NCBI GenBank assembly: GCA_041678625.1
Contig: JBAYNS010000084.1
Span: 1-5,699, forward strand
Source of the DNA: JBAYNS01 sp041678625
GTDB lineage: Bacteria; Patescibacteriota; Gracilibacteria; Peribacterales; Peribacteraceae
Length of the DNA stretch: 5,699 nt
Direction: 5' to 3'
Made by a program: the position numbers and the translations under genes. The notes under the pieces are model-generated. The model was not told the origin of the DNA and made no database searches. It was given only the letters and a program-made list of their open reading frames with translations. This document shows positions 1 to 5,547 of this stretch, piece after piece (the stretch's first letter is position 1; each line of letters starts with the position of its first letter).

Positions 1-1059
1 AATAATGAGCACCTCCTTATCCGGGAGCTTATCCATACCGGGGCCAGCTTTGCGAATGAGTCCGCGCGGAGCTTTGAGGTATCCCAAGTTCTGTGCAATC
101 TCGATGTTGGTTTCCATGCTTCTCCCAGAGATGAATACTTTCTTATTAAAGGTGCGGGCATGATCCACGATTTGCTGAATACGATTGAGAAGCGAGCTGA
201 ATGTGGAAATAATCACCCGACCTTTGGCATCCCTAATGAGACCATGGAGTGTTTCGGATATTTCCGATTCGCTCTTACTGTGACCGGGTTTGGAGGCATT
301 GGTCGAGTCGGCAATAATTGCTAAAACACCTTGTTTGCCCAGATGCGCCAAGCGCTGGAAGTCCGCAGGCATTTCGTTTGTCGGTGTCAGATCAAACTTA
401 AAGTCACCGGTATGCAAAATAGTGCCGTACGGAGTATGAATGGCGATGGCAGCCGAATCGGGGATACTGTGTGTAACCTTAATGAATTCCACTTCCACTT
501 TGCCGATGCGAATACGCTGAGCAAAGGGGACAACATTCAATTGGGCTTTGGATGTAATCTTTTCTTCATCCAAACGCTTACGGACGAATGCCATCGTAAG
601 CTTGGTGCCGTAGCACGGCGGATAATGAAGTGTAGGCAGCAGATGTTGTGCTGCACCAATGTGATCCAAATGACCATGAGTAAACAAAATAGCTTTGATC
701 CGATTTTCTCTACCCTTAAGCGGAGAGATATCCGGGATCAAGTAATCAATGCCGAGCATTTCCTCGTCAGGGAACTGAAGCCCAAGGTCGATGAGGTAGA
801 TATCTCCATCAACTTCTAAAACAAAACAGTTCCGTCCCACCTGTTCAAATCCTCCAAGAGGATAGAGGCGGAGTGGGAAGCCGCGTTCCACAATCTGCGC
901 GTTTTGTTGCTGCGGTTGTACCAGAGGAGTCTTGCGGTTCCGTTGACGTGAAAATCTCCTCTTTCTCTGTGGGGGAGGAGCGCCTTTTTGTGGGGATGAT
1001 GGTGTTTGCCGCTCACCATTCGCCGTAGATTTCTGCGGCGACTGCGATACTGGTTCCAT
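1..1059 (-). CDS. rnj: Ribonuclease J, N-terminal 353 residues (runs off the left edge)
   Basis: This is an RNase J, a metallo-beta-lactamase/beta-CASP nuclease that acts as 5'-3' exonuclease and endonuclease in mRNA decay and rRNA maturation in the cytoplasm. Read on the minus strand from ATG at 1059, it stays open to the window edge. Residues 1-55 are a disordered tail rich in Q, P, S, K and R. The lactamase core starts near residue 62 (LRLYPLGGFEQVGRNC). The metal motif HGHLDH is at residues 128-133, with H197 (VTHSIPDS) and D219 (HTGDFKFD) as further ligands. The beta-CASP region begins near 280 (STFSSLLNRIQQ). The usual HGHEDH has Leu for Glu here; all metal ligands remain. The rest of the beta-CASP and C-terminal domains lie outside. 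No Shine-Dalgarno sequence precedes the ATG, but it is the only in-frame start that includes the basic tail. The family call is secure; the exact start is less so. Confidence 0.95.
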   Translation of the reverse strand, partial: MEPVSQSPQKSTANGERQTPSSPQKGAPPPQRKRRFSRQRNRKTPLVQPQQQNAQIVERGFPLRLYPLGGFEQVGRNCFVLEVDGDIYLIDLGLQFPDEEMLGIDYLIPDISPLKGRENRIKAILFTHGHLDHIGAAQHLLPTLHYPPCYGTKLTMAFVRKRLDEEKITSKAQLNVVPFAQRIRIGKVEVEFIKVTHSIPDSAAIAIHTPYGTILHTGDFKFDLTPTNEMPADFQRLAHLGKQGVLAIIADSTNASKPGHSKSESEISETLHGLIRDAKGRVIISTFSSLLNRIQQIVDHARTFNKKVFISGRSMETNIEIAQNLGYLKAPRGLIRKAGPGMDKLPDKEVLII

Positions 1060-1100
1060 AAATATTTGTAAAAAAGAAAAAGAATATGTAACTGCTTCTC

Positions 1101-1129
1101 AGTGTAGTCTCTTTCAATAGGATATGCAA
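1101..1129 (-). promoter_or_regulatory. Probable sigma-70-type promoter of the RNase J gene
   Basis: On the minus strand TTGCAT (1129-1124) is followed after exactly 17 bases by TACACT (1106-1101). This would start transcription near 1094 and give a leader of about 35 nt before the ATG at 1059. The leader is T-rich and has no ribosome-binding site. The -35 box lies inside an inverted repeat (1119-1137), so it may be regulated. The call rests only on hexamer match and spacing. Confidence 0.45.
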
Positions 1130-1137
1130 CCTATCCT
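1119..1137. repeat. 6-bp inverted repeat over the RNase J -35 box, candidate operator
   Basis: AGGATA (1119-1124) and TATCCT (1132-1137) are perfect inverted arms separated by 7 bases. The repeat covers the proposed -35 box of the RNase J promoter, the position expected for a repressor site. It is short enough to occur by chance in AT-rich DNA. Confidence 0.3.
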
Positions 1138-1187
1138 TGATAGAAAATGTAATATTTTGGCTTAAATACAATGAATTTATGTCTATT

Positions 1188-1229
1188 TTTTTTGTAAAAA
1201 TATGCGGTACATCTTCTTTTTACAAAAGA
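1188..1229. repeat. Perfect 11-bp AT-rich inverted repeat in the divergent intergenic region
   Basis: TTTTGTAAAAA (1190-1200) is matched exactly by its reverse complement TTTTTACAAAA (1217-1227) across a 16-base spacer. Outside the arms a possible G-U pair and one further A-T pair extend it to 1188-1229. A third copy of the core TTTGTAAAAA, in direct orientation, lies at 1065-1074 just upstream of the RNase J start codon. The intergenic region 1060-1319 contains no gene that I can support. This repeat could be a binding site shared by the two divergent genes or a hairpin in the leader of the rightward transcript. No U-tract arrangement makes it an obvious terminator. Confidence 0.5.
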
Positions 1230-1319
1230 TTAGTTAGAGGAATTCTCCCAAAAACAAAAACCTATTCCCCGAAAGAACCTTGCCCAAAGAACAACTCAAC
1301 GGTAGCCTTTTATACCGTC

Positions 1320-3260
1320 ATGACCGTTGAGGTACAAACAGGCTCTACCAAGTCCGCAAGCGGCCTATCGTTGGTTTCGCTGGAATTCGATTCCGCGAGC
1401 GGCGAGCGCGTACTTCTTCTCATGCAAATTCATGCATCGGCACAGGATGCAAAAACTCTGGAGAAAGAATGCGTCACAGTGATCCAGAATTCTCTTCTGG
1501 AAACCGAAGGGAGCGCTAGCGAACGATTCGACGGAACCCTGAAGGAAATCAACGGCCTCCTTAAGGGGCTTTTTGTTTCCAGGGTCGTGGAAGATATTCA
1601 TGCGATTATCGGCATCATCAGTGCGGACAATATGCTGTATGTTTCGCATGCCGGACGGGCAGAAGCCTATATTGTCCGTTCGGGGGCAGCCAGCCAAATT
1701 ACGGAATACACCAAAGGCAAACCAACACCAGCTTTTGTGCATATCGCCAATGGTCCCATTGAAGCGCGCGATGTCATCATCTTCAGCACACAACGCCTAT
1801 TGCGTACGGTGACGCCGGCACAATTGGCACAGTATTCCCAGCGAGGTGATCAGCTTCTGGAGGAGCTCACCATGGCGCTGGAAGCAGAAAAAGAACGTGC
1901 AGCTTTGGCAGTGATCCGTGTCATGGGCAAGAAGGCCACAGAGAGTATTCAAACTCTTTCCCAGCGCACGCCGCGCCGCAGGGAAGCGCACCGTCGACCG
2001 GCACGCACGCAGAACGTTAAGGCAACAGCGTCAGTGCTTCTATCCAAGATCGGCTCATTATTCTCTTCAATCCGCGTGCCTGATCGTTTGTTAGCTCTTC
2101 CCGGGAAGCTCCTCTCTGATTTGAAAAACCCTAAGCGCAAGAAGCGGACACACCTTTTCATTCTGGCCGGAGCGGTGGCGGTATTTTTGATTGTCTGGGC
2201 GGTGATCAATCTATCCACCTTTAGTCAGCGCAATCAATCGCGTGCAGAGTTGCAGGAACTCATGACGCAGATTGATGAAGAAATCCACACAGCAGAAACG
2301 CGTCACCTCACAGGAGAAATAGACGAAGCAAATGCCATTCTCCAGAGAGCGGAAGATCGCGCAAAGAGTGTTATGGATAACGAAAGCGGGCTCTTCCGAA
2401 TGGAAGCGCTGGATCTGCTTGATCGCATCCGTCTCAAGCAAGAGGAAATCAATAACATCGTACGGCTCTCGCCGCGCATCATTGTCAATCTCTCAGCAAA
2501 GAATCCGGATATTCTGGCTCAGGGGCTCATCGGAGTAAAAGATGGCGAGCTTGTCGTCTATGACCGGCAGGATATCTATAGGGTCCTCCTGAACTCTGTG
2601 GACGAACCCGAGCGTCTTTCCGATGAGGATCTGATACTCAATGGCACATTCTTCCCCAGAATGCAGACGACGGTATTTCAAATGGATCACAGCAGCGTGA
2701 TAGAAATTATCTCAGGGCAAACGACCACTATGAAAACAGAGGACCCTGCTGGGTGGATTAATGGGAATGCTATTGAGACATATCTGCGGTTCCTCTATGT
2801 GCTTTCTCCAGAGAACAACCAGATTTACAAGTACGAACGACTGAGCAATCGCTATGCTCCTCCTGCCGAGTACAATGTTGACGGAGACATAACAGGAGGC
2901 AAGGACATGGCAATTGACGGCAATGTATTCGTTCTAAAAGAAGGCGGAGAAGTTGTGAAACTATTCCGCGGGGAGGCCAAGCCATTCACTATCCGGCATA
3001 TGCCAGAAGGAGCTCTAAGCAATGCGACAAAGATCTTTAAAGCTGCCGAGGGAAATCTATACTTCCTCGATCCCGTTCGGGCGCGAGTAGTTGTTGCAAC
3101 AGACGGAGGGGCCACTGGAGAATCTTCCTACGTGAAGCAATTTATTCTGGAAGAAGAGCAAATCGGCGAACTAAAAGATCTCTATGTTGATCCGGATGAA
3201 CTCAGACTCTACGTTCTGGATGAGAAGAGGGTTTACGCCATTGATTTGGGAACACGGTAA
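1320..3260 (+). CDS. Membrane protein with degenerate PP2C-like domain and beta-rich C-terminal domain
   Basis: Residue numbers use the ATG at 1320 (646 aa). Residues 1-203 resemble a PPM/PP2C phosphatase fold: the stretch at about 103-130 (NMLYVSHAGRAEAYIV) matches the family's LYVAnvGDSRAYL strand. The metal-binding aspartates are missing: GRAE stands where GDSR is expected, FSTQRL replaces the SDGL motif, and no N-terminal DG motif is seen. It is therefore probably catalytically inactive. A basic linker (about 204-276) leads to one membrane helix (about 277-298), a charged helical, possibly coiled-coil stretch (about 304-384), and a strand-rich domain (385-646) with repeated LYVLSPENNQIYKYE-like units that suggest a propeller. 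The predicted orientation is phosphatase-like part in the cytoplasm and C-terminus outside. The frame is open from 1137, but that extra stretch is AT-rich and low in coding character, so I chose 1320. The specific function is unknown. Confidence 0.8.
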   Translation: MTVEVQTGSTKSASGLSLVSLEFDSASGERVLLLMQIHASAQDAKTLEKECVTVIQNSLLETEGSASERFDGTLKEINGLLKGLFVSRVVEDIHAIIGIISADNMLYVSHAGRAEAYIVRSGAASQITEYTKGKPTPAFVHIANGPIEARDVIIFSTQRLLRTVTPAQLAQYSQRGDQLLEELTMALEAEKERAALAVIRVMGKKATESIQTLSQRTPRRREAHRRPARTQNVKATASVLLSKIGSLFSSIRVPDRLLALPGKLLSDLKNPKRKKRTHLFILAGAVAVFLIVWAVINLSTFSQRNQSRAELQELMTQIDEEIHTAETRHLTGEIDEANAILQRAEDRAKSVMDNESGLFRMEALDLLDRIRLKQEEINNIVRLSPRIIVNLSAKNPDILAQGLIGVKDGELVVYDRQDIYRVLLNSVDEPERLSDEDLILNGTFFPRMQTTVFQMDHSSVIEIISGQTTTMKTEDPAGWINGNAIETYLRFLYVLSPENNQIYKYERLSNRYAPPAEYNVDGDITGGKDMAIDGNVFVLKEGGEVVKLFRGEAKPFTIRHMPEGALSNATKIFKAAEGNLYFLDPVRARVVVATDGGATGESSYVKQFILEEEQIGELKDLYVDPDELRLYVLDEKRVYAIDLGTR

Positions 3261-3315
3261 AATCAGGTATTTCACGCGGACAATTTTTCGTTTCAACCAG
3301 CGTTCGTTATAGCAT

Positions 3316-3714
3316 ATGCCTATGCGCGTTCTTGTCTTTGGTACCTTTGACGGCTTGCATCCCGGACATCGCTTCTTTCTGGATCGAGCGCAGGAACGGG
3401 GCGATCTCACCATCATTGTGGCTCGGGATAAGAATGTGAAGCAGATCAAAGGGAAGCTTCCTCATCACACTGAGGACATGCGCAGAAAAGCATTGCAGGA
3501 GGCCTATCCAAAAGCGCAGGTCCTTCTAGGGGATAAAGAAGACTATGCACGCCCCGTTCACACCGTGCAGCCGGATATCATTCTCCTCGGTTATGATCAG
3601 CAATTGCCACCGGGAATAAGAGAAGATGATCTTCCCTGTGTGGTTGAGCGCATTCCCGCGTACAAGCCGGAACAACACAAGAGCAGCTTGTTGTGGAAAG
3701 AGACGAGGAGATGA
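3316..3714 (+). CDS. RibL/TagD-type nucleotidyltransferase, possible FAD synthase
   Basis: This is a small (132 aa) single-domain cytidylyltransferase-fold enzyme that transfers AMP or CMP from a nucleoside triphosphate to a phosphorylated substrate. The nucleotide-binding motif GTFDGLHPGH is at residues 9-18, with His15 and His18 as the signature histidines. VARDKNVKQIKGKLP (35-49), PDIILLGYDQ (86-95) and the C-terminal HKSSLL (121-126) match the pattern I recall from archaeal FAD synthase RibL (IVARD..VKKIKG, PDIIVLGPDQ, FHSS). Glycerol-3-phosphate cytidylyltransferase (TagD) has the same fold but usually ends with a TEGISTS-type motif, which is absent. FAD synthesis is therefore the better guess, though the substrate is unproven. 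ATG at 3322 (MRVLVFGTFD) is an equally good start, and neither has a Shine-Dalgarno sequence. The gene ends in TGA directly after a basic tail. It lies 55 bp after the previous gene. Confidence 0.85.
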   Translation: MPMRVLVFGTFDGLHPGHRFFLDRAQERGDLTIIVARDKNVKQIKGKLPHHTEDMRRKALQEAYPKAQVLLGDKEDYARPVHTVQPDIILLGYDQQLPPGIREDDLPCVVERIPAYKPEQHKSSLLWKETRR

Positions 3715-3718
3715 GAAC

Positions 3719-3747
3719 TTGGAAGAATCCACACATTCTGCTACAAT
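3719..3747 (+). promoter_or_regulatory. Strong sigma-70-type promoter for the LPDSG gene and pilD
   Basis: TTGGAA (3719-3724) and TACAAT (3742-3747) are separated by the ideal 17 bases, which places the start of transcription near 3754. The leader before ATG 3774 would be about 20 nt. The AGGA at 3751-3754 is too far from the ATG to act as a normal ribosome-binding site. The promoter separates this unit from the nucleotidyltransferase gene ending at 3714. Confidence 0.6.
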
Positions 3748-3773
3748 AAGAGGAAATATTCACAAAAACATTC

Positions 3774-4418
3774 ATGAAACTTCTTCAGTCCTCTCTTGCC
3801 CGGCAGATTATGGGGGCGATTGTCGGAGCCGCCGTGGCATACGTTGCATACTTGGGATACCAGTCAGTGTCTCCTCATCTGCGTGCATACATTCAGGTCT
3901 ATCACTCGCAGCAGCCAGCTCGGCTTTCCCAGACGGACATAGATGAATCTGATGAGCAGTATCAGCGCAGAGCGCAGCGCAATGAAGAGATTGCCAATAT
4001 GAGAGGAGCAGCGCCTGTGCCTACAGATGCAGAACCAGAAGACGATCTGCTTGAACGCATCGCAAATCAGGCTAAGCAAATTGAGGAACGACTCACAGAA
4101 GAAGATGTTCAGCAACTCGGGACCGATGAAGCGGTTCTTCCGGAATCAGAAACCTCAGATGGAGTTCTGGATGCATCGGTCACTGACACGCAGGAAGAGA
4201 TTCTCCCAGAACCAGAGGTGCCGGCAACAACCACACCGCAGCCGGAACAATGGCAGGAACAGTTGGGTCAAATGGAAAGAGTGCCGTACGAAGGGGAAAA
4301 TCCTCTCCCGGATTCCGGAATTGGGTTATGGCTGGGTGTCCTTGGGGCACTTGCGGCAACAGCAGTGATGCAACGCCGACGGATACTAGAGCTGTGCAGC
4401 AGGGAAGAACGTGCGTAG
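3774..4418 (+). CDS. Surface/membrane protein with LPDSG sorting-like C-terminus
   Basis: I do not recognise a named family for this 214-residue protein. A hydrophobic segment at about residues 10-31 (IMGAIVGAAVAYVAYLG) behind a basic start acts as signal peptide or anchor. Residues 45-175 are polar, strongly acidic and proline-containing, with runs of E, D and Q, and look extended and disordered. The end has the layout of a cell-wall sorting signal: LPDSG at 178-182, a hydrophobic stretch at 183-199, then RRR at 201-203 and a 14-residue tail. LPDSG is a plausible variant of the sortase motif LPxTG, but the post-RRR tail is longer than usual. A bitopic or double-spanning protein of the periplasm is the alternative. 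It is followed by pilD with an 8-bp overlap, so the two are probably cotranscribed. That pairing hints at an envelope or pilus role but does not prove one. Confidence 0.8.
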   Translation: MKLLQSSLARQIMGAIVGAAVAYVAYLGYQSVSPHLRAYIQVYHSQQPARLSQTDIDESDEQYQRRAQRNEEIANMRGAAPVPTDAEPEDDLLERIANQAKQIEERLTEEDVQQLGTDEAVLPESETSDGVLDASVTDTQEEILPEPEVPATTTPQPEQWQEQLGQMERVPYEGENPLPDSGIGLWLGVLGALAATAVMQRRRILELCSREERA

Positions 4419-5181
4419 AATAATCTGTATGAATCTAACAGATCCTCTTACGCTTCTTTTCGTGATTACCGGTGTGGTATGGGGGAGCTTTGCCTCCGTT
4501 CTTATAACACGATCTCCAAAGAAAAAATCAATCCGCGGACGTTCGCACTGCCCGTCCTGTGGCGTTGTCATTGAGCCGCGGGATCTTATTCCCCTGCTCA
4601 GCTTTCTGGCGCTACGCGGCCGGTGCCGTTCCTGTGATGCAAAAATCGGCTGGTTCTATCCGTTTCTGGAATTAATGAGTGGAGTGTTGTTCGTATGCGC
4701 CCTCTCGCTGGAATCGCACCATGCGCTCCTCGCACTATTTTTGGGGATTATTCTGTGGTTGCTCTTTGTCATTGCTGTGATTGATGCGCGCACGGAGCGC
4801 ATCCCGGACATGTTCAATATTCCTTTTGTCATACTTGCCGGAGTCTATGCATATCTCACAGGTGGACTGGACATAGCAGGCCCACTGGTAGCAGTCGGAT
4901 TTTTTGCCGCCCAATGGCTCGTGAGCCGCGGAAAATGGGTTGGCAGTGGCGATATTATTCTGGCACTGGGAATCGGGCTCCTTGTGGGCGACTGGCCGCG
5001 GGTTCTTTTGGTCCTTGCCCTCGCGTACATCATCGGAGCCACCGTTGGCGTTGGTCTGATTCTTACGGGATACAAAAAGCGGACAGATCATTTACCATTT
5101 GCACCGTTTTTAGCATTGGGAACAATAATCGTTCTTCTGTGGGGTGATGAAATTTTATTCCGGTTATTCTTTGGTGGATAA
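4411..5181 (+). CDS. pilD: Prepilin peptidase / N-methyltransferase (type IV pilin processing)
   Basis: This inner-membrane aspartic protease removes the leader from type IV prepilins and related pseudopilins and methylates the new N-terminus. The 256-residue protein has all signatures. GSFASVL (25-31) corresponds to the family's GSFLNV. A zinc-type C-x2-C-x21-C-x2-C array is at C47, C50, C72 and C75, followed by WFYPFLELMSG (81-91). The catalytic aspartates are D125 (VIDARTERIPD) and D181 (GSGDIIL, the GxGD motif), and HLPFAPFLALG (227-237) follows. About seven or eight membrane helices fill the rest. The GTG start at 4411 has AGGGA five bases upstream, the only credible ribosome-binding site in the window, and overlaps the previous stop by 8 bp. 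ATG at 4429 is the alternative and gives a more conventional N-terminus. No pilin gene lies in the window. Family assignment is secure. Confidence 0.95.
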   Translation: MRRIICMNLTDPLTLLFVITGVVWGSFASVLITRSPKKKSIRGRSHCPSCGVVIEPRDLIPLLSFLALRGRCRSCDAKIGWFYPFLELMSGVLFVCALSLESHHALLALFLGIILWLLFVIAVIDARTERIPDMFNIPFVILAGVYAYLTGGLDIAGPLVAVGFFAAQWLVSRGKWVGSGDIILALGIGLLVGDWPRVLLVLALAYIIGATVGVGLILTGYKKRTDHLPFAPFLALGTIIVLLWGDEILFRLFFGG

Positions 5182-5228
5182 AAATATAGGGGCCTCCGCC
5201 CAGTAACAAAGAGGGAAGAAAGCCCCTA
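5180..5228 (-). terminator. Intrinsic terminator of the candidate RNA, overlapping the pilD stop codon
   Basis: Read on the minus strand, TAGGGGC (5228-5222) pairs with GCCCCTA (5193-5187), and inner CUUCCC/GGGCGGAG pairing can extend the stem. The sequence TATTTTTA follows, running into the last bases of pilD (5179-5186). On the plus strand the same stem has no T-run after it, so it serves the leftward transcript and not pilD. Confidence 0.6.
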
Positions 5229-5323
5229 GTGATGCTTCTATACCCCCCTCAGACAAGATAACTTGCTGCCGCCCTTAGATCCGGAGCGGCTCCGGAAAGA
5301 AGGAGGAAGAGATACGTAAGCAC
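5180..5323 (-). ncRNA. Candidate free-standing structured RNA, family not recognised
   Basis: No protein gene explains 5182-5372. On the minus strand a promoter ends at 5329 and an intrinsic terminator lies at 5180-5228, framing a transcript of about 140 nt. Its ends fold on each other: GUGCUU (5323-5318) pairs with AAGCAU (5237-5232), and after a small internal loop UAUCUCUUCCUC (5314-5303) pairs with GAGGGGGGUAUA (5250-5239), with a few G-U pairs and one mismatch. Inside are a hairpin with arms TCCGGAG and CTCCGGA around a 3-nt loop (near 5280-5296) and a smaller stem with arms CAAG and CUUG around UUAU. The pairings were found by eye. The long closing rod recalls 6S or SRP RNA in outline, but I see no 6S bubble pattern, no SRP GGAA apical motif and no tmRNA features. 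It ends convergently against pilD. Confidence 0.5.
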
Positions 5324-5328
5324 GTAAT

Positions 5329-5356
5329 ATAATACCCTTTTGAGCGTTATTGTCAA
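5329..5356 (-). promoter_or_regulatory. Consensus-like promoter for the candidate minus-strand RNA
   Basis: On the minus strand the perfect -35 hexamer TTGACA (5356-5351) is followed after 16 bases by TATTAT (5334-5329), with ATTATA one base further giving a spacing of 17. Transcription would begin near 5321-5323, exactly where the 5' strand of the RNA's closing stem starts. No open frame follows on this strand. Confidence 0.6.
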
Positions 5357-5372
5357 TTAATGATTTTGGCTT

Positions 5373-5516
5373 ATGAACACGCTAAACGCTCTCGCACAGC
5401 ACACCATTCTCCCTCATACTATGGTCACAGATGAAGATCGTTGCTCAAAATCGTCGTGCACGTTACCCATCGACCCGGCTCAGGGTAACGTCTCATTCAA
5501 CCTTTTCCTAAGATGA
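5373..5516 (+). CDS. Possible 47-codon frame overlapping the smpB start (doubtful)
   Basis: ATG at 5373 opens a frame of 47 codons that ends in the TGA of the ATGA at 5513-5516, so its stop overlaps the smpB start codon. That geometry often signals translational coupling. Against it, no Shine-Dalgarno sequence precedes the ATG. The product (MNTLNALAQHTILPHTM at its start) resembles nothing I know. The frame also reads through both the duplicated smpB segment and the palindrome in a frame different from smpB. It may be a chance frame or a short leader peptide. Confidence 0.2.
   Translation: MNTLNALAQHTILPHTMVTDEDRCSKSSCTLPIDPAQGNVSFNLFLR
5417..5422 (+). promoter_or_regulatory. Possible -10 box ahead of the duplicated smpB start
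   Basis: TACTAT lies 8 bases before the ATG at 5431. Transcription from it would begin near 5429, giving an almost leaderless mRNA that starts at the decoy reading frame. No convincing -35 box lies 16-18 bases upstream, and the hexamer alone is weak evidence. An alternative weak pair is TTGTCA (5350-5355) with TATGAA (5372-5377). Confidence 0.25.
5429..5465 (+). repeat. Upstream copy of a 37-bp direct repeat of the smpB 5' end
   Basis: The 37 bases from AGATGAAGATCG to CACGTTA are identical to 5511-5547, with a period of 82 bp. The bases flanking the repeat differ on both sides. The copy includes a start codon and the first eleven SmpB codons plus two bases. Perfect identity suggests a recent duplication or selection to keep the copy; an assembly artefact is possible but the intervening unique sequence makes it less likely. 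Confidence 0.9.
5431..5511 (+). CDS. 26-codon decoy frame beginning like SmpB, candidate leader peptide or broken copy
   Basis: ATG 5431 starts a frame reading MKIVAQNRRARY, identical to the first twelve SmpB residues. It then diverges through the palindrome (PSTRLRVT) and ends at TAA 5509-5511, one base before the smpB ATG at 5513. Ribosomes finishing here could restart on smpB, so it could act as an upstream frame that sets SmpB output. It could equally be the original smpB start, broken by an insertion that duplicated 37 bp and so rebuilt an intact gene downstream. PSTRLRVT-type peptides are, to my knowledge, typical of translated REP-like elements, which favours insertion. There is no ribosome-binding site. 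Confidence 0.35.
   Translation: MKIVAQNRRARYPSTRLRVTSHSTFS
5461..5490. repeat. REP-like palindrome between the two smpB 5' copies
   Basis: CGTTACCC (5461-5468) and GGGTAACG (5483-5490) are perfect 8-bp inverted arms around a 14-base loop containing CGACCCGGCTCA. The core resembles a dispersed palindrome family seen in many bacterial genomes (form CCCTTCGACAAGCTCAGGGT); that likeness is from memory. Five bases of the left arm belong to the upstream 37-bp repeat, so the element sits precisely at the repeat edge. In RNA it would form a hairpin just before the smpB start. Confidence 0.6.
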
Positions 5517-5547
5517 AGATCGTTGCTCAAAATCGTCGTGCACGTTA
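5511..5547 (+). repeat. Downstream copy of the 37-bp direct repeat, inside intact smpB
   Basis: This copy is identical to 5429-5465 and continues in frame into the conserved SmpB sequence, so it is the functional one. Its first base is also the last base of the decoy frame's TAA stop. Confidence 0.9.

Noticed and set aside
331..819. 162-codon open frame on the plus strand
   Set aside because: It lies wholly inside the RNase J gene on the other strand, whose translation shows all catalytic motifs; the plus-strand product matches nothing and is a shadow.
1137..1319. 61-codon N-terminal extension of the pseudophosphatase gene
   Set aside because: The stretch is AT-rich with runs of T, contains the 11-bp inverted repeat, and its peptide has no domain character, so it is more likely control region.
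1365..3115. Several minus-strand frames of 60-140 codons
   Set aside because: All are antisense to the long plus-strand gene, overlap one another, and have no recognisable motifs or start signals.
3751..3754. AGGA as ribosome-binding site for the LPDSG gene
   Set aside because: It is about 19 bases from the ATG, well outside working distance, and falls at the predicted transcript start.
3712..3773. UGA read as glycine, as in some Gracilibacteria
   Set aside because: The nucleotidyltransferase ends naturally at its TGA, reading through would run into a clear promoter, and the other genes need no recoding.
5180..5323. Assignment of the structured RNA to 6S, SRP, RNase P or tmRNA
   Set aside because: It is too short for RNase P or tmRNA, shows no SRP apical motif, and lacks a clear 6S central bubble; naming it would overreach.
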